Assembly (NCBI GenBank): GCA_014529385.2
Contig: CM043945.1
Coordinates: forward strand, 146,654,241-146,718,240
From: Adiantum capillus-veneris
Taxonomy: Eukaryota; Streptophyta; Polypodiopsida; Polypodiales; Pteridaceae
DNA length: 64,000 nt
Reading direction: 5' to 3'
The translations under genes were made by a program, and so were the position numbers. Positions 56,421 through 64,000 of the stretch are shown piece by piece; position 1 is the first letter of the stretch, and every line of letters begins with the position of its first letter. The notes beneath the pieces were generated by a model. It did not search any database. It saw only the letters and a program-made list of their open reading frames with translations, and had not been told where the DNA came from.

Positions 56421-56885
56421 TGTTCACCGAATCACCAGATGAAGCTCGTAGATGGAGCTCACAAAGCCAGACCGTACACGCGCAATGTAGGTAGTGGAGC
56501 GTAGCTCTCGTTGGGGGCAACATGCTGCACTTCTTCGCACTCGATTCCGACCACCACCGGTGCACATGTAGCGTCAAGATGAAGCTCTCACTCTCTCTCG
56601 TACACAGTACGCTCACTCACAGACTTCAAAACTTTTTTAAAATGACAAAAGGGTTTTCTCATTAAGGTCAAAAAGTGGTATATATACCTTACAATTCTCA
56701 AACCCTAATGTTCCAATTTAGCCATCTACTCAATCTAGATGTCAAAACTGGGATACAATCTGGAAACTTCTGTAAGCCCCAATATTTACAACGTGAAATA
56801 TCGGGTTTTCTCAATAAATGGATAATTACAAAAATAATAGTCTACCGAGCCATCATTTTCCGTAGGGTGTGTCCAGCTTCCAACA
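56421..56885 (-). repeat. LTR-like unit A
   Basis: About 465 bp beginning TGTTGGAAGCTGGACACACC on the minus strand and ending near GGTGAACA. It is a diverged tandem copy of unit B three bases away. It contains a TATA-like TATATATA (56679-56686). It may be the 5' LTR of the left element. Confidence 0.65.
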
Positions 56886-56888
56886 GTA

Positions 56889-57336
56889 TGCTCACCGAAT
56901 CACCAGGTGGGTTGAGCTCGCAAATCCAGAGCGTACACATGCAATGTAGGTATTGGCACGTAGCTCTCTTCGGAGGCAACATGCTGTGCTTCTCCGCACT
57001 CGATTCCGACCACCGATGCGCGTGTAGCATCAAGATAAAACTCTCACTCTCTCTCGTACACAGAGTACGCTCACTCACACAGACAAAACTTACAAATCCA
57101 AAGGTTTTTCTCATTAAGGTCAAAAGTGGTATAAATACCTTACAATCTCAAACCCTAATGTTCCAATTTAACCATTCAATCAATCTAAATGTCAAAAATG
57201 GGATACAATCTGGAAGCTTCTGTAAGCCCCACTCTTTACAAAGGTGAAATGATGATTTTTCTCAATTAAAGAATAATTACAAAAAATAATATCCTTCCGG
57301 GCAATCATCCTCCGTTGGGTGTGTCCAGTCGCTAAC
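56889..57336 (-). repeat. LTR-like unit B, 3' LTR of the right element
   Basis: About 448 bp beginning TGTTAGCGACTGGACACACC on the minus strand, directly after a polypurine tract. A TATTTATA TATA-like sequence lies at about 57130-57137. It shares long blocks with unit A, for example ACTCGATTCCGACCACC and CTCTCACTCTCTCTCGTACAC. Confidence 0.75.
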
Positions 57337-57349
57337 ACTCCCCCCTCCT
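57337..57349 (-). other. Polypurine tract of the right element
   Basis: Minus-strand TAGGAGGGGGGAG directly before TGTTAGCG at 57336. It marks the 3' end of the internal region about 80 bp after the ORF2 stop. Confidence 0.8.
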
Positions 57350-57427
57350 AGTTCATGTCGTCCCCGACATGGTAGTAGAGCTGCTTCTTTAGTGTAGGCT
57401 TTCGCGCATGTTCAGAAGAGACTCATA

Positions 57428-60400
57428 TCATGCATGTTGAGCCAGTAATGTCGGGCCGAATATTTCTGTATTGATGGTGAAGAACCACGTGTAGAAGGCT
57501 TCTTCAAAGGCCTGGAGGTGATACGAGGGCAAAAACATGATTCTCTGATAAAGGGCATGTATCACCTCATGAGAAGGCTGAGCAGACAGATCATATGCAC
57601 ATCTATACGTGTCTTGCAAGAAGAAGATGCTGGCTATTGCCTATCTAGGTTTAAAGGTTTCAAAAACCGCCAAAGGGTTTCACAGATTTTTTGAGCATGA
57701 TGCAAGAGAGGTCAGACGAGCCAGTGAACAATTTAATGGCGTCCGTTAGGGTTTTCACCATGTATTGCTCACTCATTCTCTCGCCTGTCTTCAAGCCTGG
57801 CAGCTTTGGGTAGTTAAGCCATGTGGGTTGTCTTTTTTGCAGCAGCTCTTGGGCTTTCCAGGTCCGCATCCTTGGTAGAGGGCAGAAGCTAAGGTTGTCT
57901 CTGACTCTTTTCGGCACCTCTATCAGATGAACTGAATACTGCGGGTATTTGGTTAGCCATGTCTTTCACCACTTTGGCTGAGAGTCCACAATCAGCTTAA
58001 CTCCTTCTGGTTTGGAGATATCTGCTTTGTATAGTGGGACTATTGGCTCCTCTTTAATCCATTTGTTTATTGTAGCAGCTTCATAATTTAGAAGAGGATA
58101 TGGGAGAGAAGGTTGTAGCCATTCATGCCGAATGATATTGGCATCTAGCTTCTGAATGGTCATAGATTTAAATACTCTCTGCTCCCACTCCATTGCTTCT
58201 TTGTCCATGTCATTTATTGCCGCTTCTATTGCCTTCTTTAGATTTTCTTCTTCTTCTTGTGTCAGATCCTGAGGTTCTTGTGATGGTCCCACAAGGATGT
58301 CCTGTTGCATAGTGGTGTCCACTGGATCTGATACATTTTCTATGTTAATGCCTTCCATTACTACTGGCCCTGTGCTCAAGTGTTGCTCTTGAGTCTGTTG
58401 TTGGCCTTTCAGCTCATCAGTCTGCTTCTGATATGCCTTCTTTTCCTGTTCCGCTTGACCTCCCATGTTTACTAAGAGGTCATTCTAATCTGCATTGGAT
58501 TTTTCAGGCTTTTGTAGCTTTCTCTTGGTGTCTTCATTTTCCGTTTGCAATCTCTTTAGTTCCTTGTCCATCTTCTTTTTCAATGCTTCTAGCTCCTCTT
58601 TCATGGCCTTGTTCTCATCTTCTAGATGGTTTTGCATTACTAGAGATCCCTCGGCCAGCATCAGTCTTTGTCTCTTCTCTAGTGTCAACTCCTTTTGGAG
58701 TTCCTTAATTTGTTCTTCATATAGATCATTCTCTGAAGCAGTGCAAATTGAGGTAGCAGCTCTAACTCTGGCCGGAGATGCTCTTAGCCTTTGGATGGTA
58801 TGATCTTTCACTTTCATCTGATCTCTTAGCTCTATCACTTCATCCTAGCTTGCCTCATGTTCTATCTCAGGCTTTTCCTTAGCATTCCTCAAGGTTTCAA
58901 CCTCTTTGGACTCATCAACAAGCTGTAGTGTCAAATTGTCCCTCTCTTTCTCCACATCTGTCAGTGATTTGTTGATTTTTTTGTACTCCTCCTCTGCTCT
59001 TTGAAGCTTTCGTTCCGCTGCCCGACTCTGTCTTTCCATCTCTTGGCATCTTTGTAGTGCCGCGTCCAAATCGGCTTGCAACTTGGTTTGTTTCTCTATG
59101 TCCGGTTAGTTTTTACATCACTACATCCCAATCATTGGTTGGTGGTTTTAGATCCATTGTATCTGTGGCCATCTCCTTTAACTCCACTAACCGAGCACTC
59201 TGCATATATTCCTTGGGTATTGTGGTCGACAACTCAAAAGCTGTCGTAGCTGCCTCTTCTCGAGAATACCTAGAAGCTAGTAGATCAAGAAATATTCTAT
59301 AGTTTCTTTCTCCTGGATCTGGCTTCTCATCTTTTGTATCAGTTTCTGCCTTCTGCTCTTCCTCTTTATTCTTCTCTTGCTTGGAATCTTTTTGTTCATT
59401 AGGTCTGTTCAGCTCCTCTTTTTGTTGGGTTTGCTGAGGACTAAGAGGAGGTCGTGATGGTGGTGGGTTGGATTCCCAGCTTGACGGTGGAGTTGGTTGC
59501 TTCTTCTTGAAATCCGATCCGCCTTTGTTTTTTTCTCTCTTTCTTGGCCTTCCTGCTCTTCTAACAGTTTCCATCTCACTTCGTCCACCTCTTCTTCTGT
59601 AAACGGTATATTCGGGATATTCTCCGCCGTAGCATCTAAGATCTCAAAGTTCTTGATATAATCTTCAAACCGATCCCTGTGAATCCTTTGGGATAATCCA
59701 GACATAGCCTCAAGGGATGGCTTCCACAACTCGCTCAGATCTCCTTTTAGTGCTCTCTCGGCTCTGAAACTTTCCATTAGTCTTTCTAGCCGCGCCGCTT
59801 TCTGTGACTTTGTTTCCTTGATTGGCACTTGTAGAGTTTCTTTCTTCCCCTTGTTTGGCTATCGTGGCTCTTCTAGCATGGTCTCTAAACGGCGCTTCAA
59901 CCTTGTGGCTACCCTGGGCGCCTTAGGAGGTTCTTCTTCTTTGTCTTCCTTTAGGTTTAGCCAATCATTTTGTGGGGGAGGTAGAGGCCTGTTTCCCTTG
60001 GCATGCAATGCACCATAGACATCCTTTGTTATCAACTCCCCAGGTACAATATAGGTGGGATTTTTGGTCCCCATCTTCACAAGATTGTCGTGGATGTAAG
60101 CGGCATAATTTATCTCTTTTGGTTAGCTCTTCTGCATTGCCCAGGTGAAAGTGGTGGTAATAGCTCCAGGTGGCATCCTGTATTTCTGTGGCCGCTTGGT
60201 ACACATGTGGAAGTATTGATTGTATAGTTGGCTCATGATAGCCACCTTCGGGTTTTGAATATCTTTAAATGTGTAGTTATTCTTCTTTTTCGAGTAGACC
60301 TTAATGTCATCTCGCCTCTTTGTCACACTGTCTCCTTTGTTAGAGATGTCAAGTGCTACTGCCACCACCTTCTCTGTGATGACAATCATTGTATCAGGCT

Positions 60401-60785
60401 TGCCTTGCAGATCTGTAAGTCGGGCTATGCCGTCCTCTTTGATTGTGGTGACAAATTCCCACACTCTTTTAATATCAATCCCTGCTGACAAGGATTCAAA
60501 GCAATTGTGGAGATCCAATTTCTCCAAGTAATCTCCCATCTTGCTCCTGACAAATTCATTGAGCTCTCGAGGTATCATGGGTAGCTCCACTGCATTTCCC
60601 TCTGGATCTTTAAAGAATCCTTAGTAGATTCTCAGATCATTGGTCTCTAGCAGGTCATCTTGAATCCACGTGCTTGTGGGCTTCAGGGTTTCCTCTGGGA
60701 TAACAAATGGCTCCACGTCTTCTAAGTAGTCCTTGATTGTCATCCTCTTCTTCTTTGCAGGTGATTTTGTGGCTGCCATGGATCC
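57428..60785 (-). pseudogene. ORF2, right copy, about 1100 codons
   Basis: The extra ORF behind pol. In order: MRGSMAATKSPAKKKRMTIK; a globular part with RVWEFVTTIKEDGIARLTDL and QGKPDTMIVITEKVV (60785-60120); a second globular part NYAAYIHDNLVKMGTKNPTY; a basic helix KETKSQKAARLERLMESF; RFEDYIKNFEILDATAENIP; a Pro/Ser linker; a long coiled coil (59081-58485, ELQKELTLEKRQRLMLAEGS); an acidic region (58466-57966); and a C-terminal globular part with MRTWKAQELLQKRQPTWLNY and IMFLPSYHLQAFEEAFYTW. No membrane segment, protease or nuclease motif is visible. Stops occur at 60621 (TAA; the left copy has CAA), 60123 and 59859, with frameshifts near 59550-59100 and 57640. Athila-group extra ORFs sit in the same place, but I cannot claim homology. 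Confidence 0.72.
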
Positions 60786-61640
60786 TCTCATGTCTGGAGC
60801 CTGTCGGGTGGTCGTGCGCATCGTAGAAGCAACTGGTAGTCTGGTTCGCTCTAGGTGGCAAGAGCTCTCTCTCAAGAAGGAAATAGTAGAAATGAGTTGT
60901 AAGTGAAGTGAAAAAATCTTATAATGGGGGTCCTCGAACCACTTTCTATGAAATTTAACATGTGCTCCCAACTTCTTGCGAGATGCGGTTTAGGCTCGAA
61001 AAATTCTTGATTTGGACTCCAGTTGCCCAATTTTCTAGAAATTTGACGTTTCGGTCAAAATCTGGCCAAAACATGCCTTCCGCTCCATTCACATAATTGC
61101 ATCCCCATTGTACCATAGGTTGTCCTATAGTCACTCATTATCCCCATATTTTTGTTTCTCATTACGATCGTATTTCACCTGCTTTTTGTAATTTTGAAGT
61201 TTTTCTGCTAATAATTAGTAAAATTAAAAAGAAAATAGAAAATTAAACCCAAAAAATTCCCAAAAATCATCATAACTCAAAAACATCACCACAAAACACT
61301 ATATACACTCACATGCAATTTTTATGGCCGGATTTCTCTGTTTTACCAATATTTTGCCAGAAAAATGGCTATTTTTACATATATATACACACCTAGGGGC
61401 TTGATTTGGCGTTTGGCCCCATATACTTGTAGATTCATGCTGTATAAGGGCATATGTACTTAGGTTAGTCCAGAAAATTTTGCAATCAAATGAAACCCTC
61501 TAAAATAGTCAAAAAACATGCCCTTTTTTGCTCTTTTTACCATTGGGTCCGCATTTGAGAATGCCTCCCCCCCTCCTAGCCGGAGTCCTTGCGGACGACA
61601 AGGTATCACCTCAGTGTATGTGCAGTGCATGGGTGAAAAA
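60786..61640 (-). other. Spacer upstream of ORF2, right copy
   Basis: Homologue of 44829-45690, here joined directly to ORF2. In-frame Met codons exist upstream of the MRGS start, but the region aligns with non-coding sequence in the other copy, so I start ORF2 at about 60785. Confidence 0.55.
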
Positions 61641-61742
61641 TTGTGCTAATGCTCGGCCATGTGATGTGGCCCTATTTGATGCATACTCAGTCAATGCATG
61701 GAAAAATCAATGCTGTGCGAGAGGAGGGAATAAGCAAGATGC

Positions 61743-62865
61743 TTATTGGCATTCACCGTCGAGGTTTCCTGCTTGTTGTTGATTTGGTTGGTGGATTTTA
61801 TTTGCAAGTAAAACTTGTAACTCCACAGCTCTCTGCTTGATTGTCTTTCTTGCAAAAGTAGCTTGGTTTGCTGTTGTTGTCGATATGGCCATGGTTGTCT
61901 CCGTGGAGAGAATTGTCGTGGCGGAATTGGCCGTAGTTGTTTTCTCTTTGGCTTTCCATTTGTAGCCTTGTTTTGGAGGTTTTTGTAGGTTTATTGCAAC
62001 ATCCGTGGTCATCCTTGTTGTGCTGCTGATCGGCACCCACATAGATCTGTTTGCCGGTTTCATATGTAGTGTGTGTCTGCATGCCGGTGTTGCTTGTCTT
62101 GAAGGGAGTTCCTATTGCTTTGGTTTCGGGATCCAATTGCAAGGCACATTCAAGTTTTTACTGAGCAAATTTCTCTTTGGGATCCATATTTTTTTTATTC
62201 CCGTGGTTGTTGGTTGAACTGTGTGCTTATGTTGACTTCTTCTGTTGTATTGTGGTTTGTATGCCATGTCACTTCTATCCTTCCACACCCATACTTGTTT
62301 TTCGCGTGTTGCTAACCTTGATCTTTTCACTGTGGTCTGTGTTGTTTTATGTTTGTAGTGAACATGGTTGGCAGTTCCCTGGTTGTTCTCCATGTGTATT
62401 GTGTTGTTATTTAGTGGCACCCATCCTTTTGGTTCTTTATCCAGTGATTGTGGTGCTATCCTCTGGTTCTTCTGGGTTTGCTGAGGAAAGGATACCACCT
62501 GTTGTTCTTGTGCATGCTGAATTTTGAATGTATCCGAATTCCAATCTATCTGCACATTATACTCTTTTTGCCAAGGTTGTCCCAACAACATGGGGTGTAG
62601 TGTGCTCGCATCCTCAACCACGTAAAACTTGTGGGGGTAAATATATTGATGTATTTGTACATGCAATATAGTCCAGCCCAATGTTTTTAGCGAATGTGAT
62701 GTACTCCTTTTCTAGCACTTGTAGAGTAGGATGTAGTTGATCTTTGGGCTTGAGCTGATTGTATAATTTGTAAGAGATCAGATTTTCTTGAGCTCCACAA
62801 TCAAGCAATGCCGTCGATTCCACTTGATTGCTACCCACTTTGACTGCAATTATTGGCTCCACTGT
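61743..62865 (-). pseudogene. Second retropepsin-like domain and W-P-K tail, right copy
   Basis: VEPIIAVKVGSNQVESTALL in equivalent position to the left copy, then LLDCGAQENLISYKLYNQL (active-site Ser replaced by Cys), a frameshift near 62690, FYVVEDASTLHPMLLGQPWQ and NVQIDW, then the tail with KQVWVWKDR, KKIWIPKR and NWIPKPK in the same frame to 62112. A further frame 62063-61743 continues with RSMWVPIS and a low-complexity Thr-rich end. Presence of the same fusion in two independent copies argues against a rearrangement artefact. Confidence 0.78.
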
Positions 62866-62869
62866 GTCT

Positions 62870-64000
62870 TCACCAAAATTCGTTACTCGAATAGCATTTA
62901 TTCACAATGGTGATCCACATTGTTGTTGTTGTCGTAGAAGCCTTCTTTTTGCAATGCGTTCTTTTGCTTCTGCTTGGGCTTCTTCTCATACCCTCTGTTT
63001 CTCCTTCATCCGTTGTTTTTCTTGATGAATTTGTTGAAGCATATCTTGTGTTAGTGGTAAATGATACTTCTTTAAGCGACACCCACTAATCCAATTTGGC
63101 ATTCCTTCTCCTGCCAATGTAGCAAGTTTGACAGCTCCACTTTGTGATAAGTCACCAATCACAAAGGGTCCCATCCCCCACTTTTTAAGTTTCTTGGCAT
63201 GTTGCTTTAAAGTATAAACAAGTACATAATCACCTATTTTGAACTCATTGTTCGCACATGCTTGTCAAAAAACTCTTTTTGTCTTCTCTTTTTAGCATAG
63301 ATCAAAGCTAAAGATCTCAGTCGAAGTTCATCTAGCTTTTCAAGATCATCTATTCTTGAAGAGAGCTCATTCCCTGTCCATTCTAAGCGTTTCGCTACTC
63401 GTAGAGTTGGAACTAAAAACTCTATGGGTAATATAGCGTTTAGACCAAGCACCATGTTGTAAGGTGTTCTTCCAATTGATGTTTTGTAAGCTACCCTGTA
63501 TGTCCATAGTGTTGAGTGTAACTGCTGATCCCAACCTCTCCTTGACTCTGATACAATTTTAGTCAGAACAGTGCAGAGTGTTTTATTTGTGGCCTCGGCT
63601 TGTCCATTTGCCTGTGGATGATATGGAGCAGATTTTCTATGTATGACCATGAATTCCTCTAGCAGATATTCAATGACTTCATTAAGAAACTGTGTTCCTT
63701 GATCACTGACAATTTCTATTGGTAATCCGTATCGTACAAAAATTGTGCAGTGGTCCTTGCGTCTGCTTTTTGTGTTGCCTTGGCTTCCGTCCATTTTGTG
63801 AGATAGTCCATAGCCACAATGATATATTGGGTATGGGTGCGATATGCAGGGGGTGAAATAGGCCCCACAAAATCAAAGCCCCATTTTGAAAATGCCCGTG
63901 CTCCCATCATTGGCCATAGTGGCATCTCATCTCTCTTTATCGGCACCTTAGTGCACTTACATGCGTCGAAACGCTTTACAAACTCATCAGCATCCATATG
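62870..64000 (-). pseudogene. int: Integrase, right copy, cut by the window edge
   Basis: Enters at 64000 in the zinc module (ADEFVKRFDACKCTKVPI; the first Cys of the pair is Phe), then WGFDFVGPISPPAYR (first catalytic Asp), EIVSDQGTQFLNEVIEYLL (second Asp) and YHPQANGQAEATNKT (Glu), SIGRTPYNMVLGLNAILP, RQKEFFDKHVRTM, a frameshift at about 63240, and MGPFVIGDLSQSGAVKLA. A 14-residue gap or frame change near 63720 merges two frames. The catalytic core is better preserved than in the left copy. Confidence 0.9.

Larger units (their letters stand above)
41300..56885 (-). mobile_element. Ty3/gypsy element with second protease behind integrase, left copy
   Basis: Minus-strand order: LTR-like unit (56421-56885), leader with palindrome array 2, gag from 54588, zinc knuckles, protease, acidic linker, RT truncated at 48459, integrase, second retropepsin, W-P-K tail, spacer, ORF2. 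RT has FLDGFSGYNQ, a signature of the Athila/Tat branch, in which an extra ORF behind pol is known. RNase H and the RT catalytic motif are deleted. At least ten in-frame stops, mostly TGA or TAG, break the long frame. The left end is truncated within ORF2 at about 41300. Confidence 0.8.

Noticed and set aside
57428-60785. Envelope-like protein
   Set aside because: No signal peptide or membrane segment is visible; the charged coiled-coil layout does not fit an envelope.
1-64000. tRNA, rRNA or snRNA genes
   Set aside because: I looked for clover-leaf arms and conserved rRNA blocks and saw none beyond tRNA-complementary primer sites.

Overview
The window is nuclear DNA of a land plant with a large, repeat-rich genome. 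Almost everything recognisable is transposable-element sequence of plant type: a chromodomain Ty3/gypsy element, a Copia element primed by initiator tRNA-Met, Ty3 elements whose reverse transcriptase has the FLDGFSGYNQ signature typical of the Athila/Tat branch, a CACTA (TNP2) DNA transposon and non-autonomous LTR elements. The sequence does not let me name the species; a fern, gymnosperm, lycophyte or bryophyte is as plausible as an angiosperm. I found no convincing intact host gene, no rRNA or tRNA gene, no organellar block and no CRISPR array.

Layout. 1-3778 (+) is a decayed chromovirus (gag zinc knuckle, protease, RT, RNase H, integrase, chromodomain), followed by its 3' LTR from 3779. 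5200-7320 holds a short gag-like start, a four-copy 30-bp tandem repeat and a hypothetical coding region; 7323-9970 shows no gene. 9973-19033 (-) is a non-autonomous LTR element that carries a coiled-coil ORF (called ORF2 here) and no pol. A Copia element (5' LTR 15971-16197) inserted into it and later suffered an inversion across its 3' LTR. 19034-29800 contains a gag remnant, two GA microsatellites, and two Ty3 pol remnants on the minus strand; the larger is split by a 1.67-kb LTR element without pol (27310-28975). 29830-40910 (+) is a CACTA transposase split by a young 7.7-kb non-autonomous LTR element (31617-39350) with 2.6-kb LTRs and one gag-containing ORF.

41300-64000 (-) holds two copies of one unusual Ty3 family in head-to-tail order. 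The left copy reads gag, zinc knuckles, protease, acidic linker, truncated RT, integrase, then a second retropepsin-like domain fused behind integrase, a tail with repeated Trp-Ile/Val-Pro-Lys motifs, a conserved non-coding spacer of about 860 bp, and a separate ORF2. The right copy enters the window in integrase and runs through the second protease, spacer and ORF2 to a polypurine tract and LTR. The left copy carries two arrays of a perfect or near-perfect 22-bp palindrome at about 280-bp spacing, one before gag and one before ORF2.

How the parts relate. ORF2 occurs behind pol in the autonomous-looking family and alone in the 9973-19033 element, so it may be an accessory protein that travels separately or that mobilises pol-less relatives. 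Most in-frame stops are codons one C-to-T change from Gln or Arg, as expected of methylated, silenced elements.
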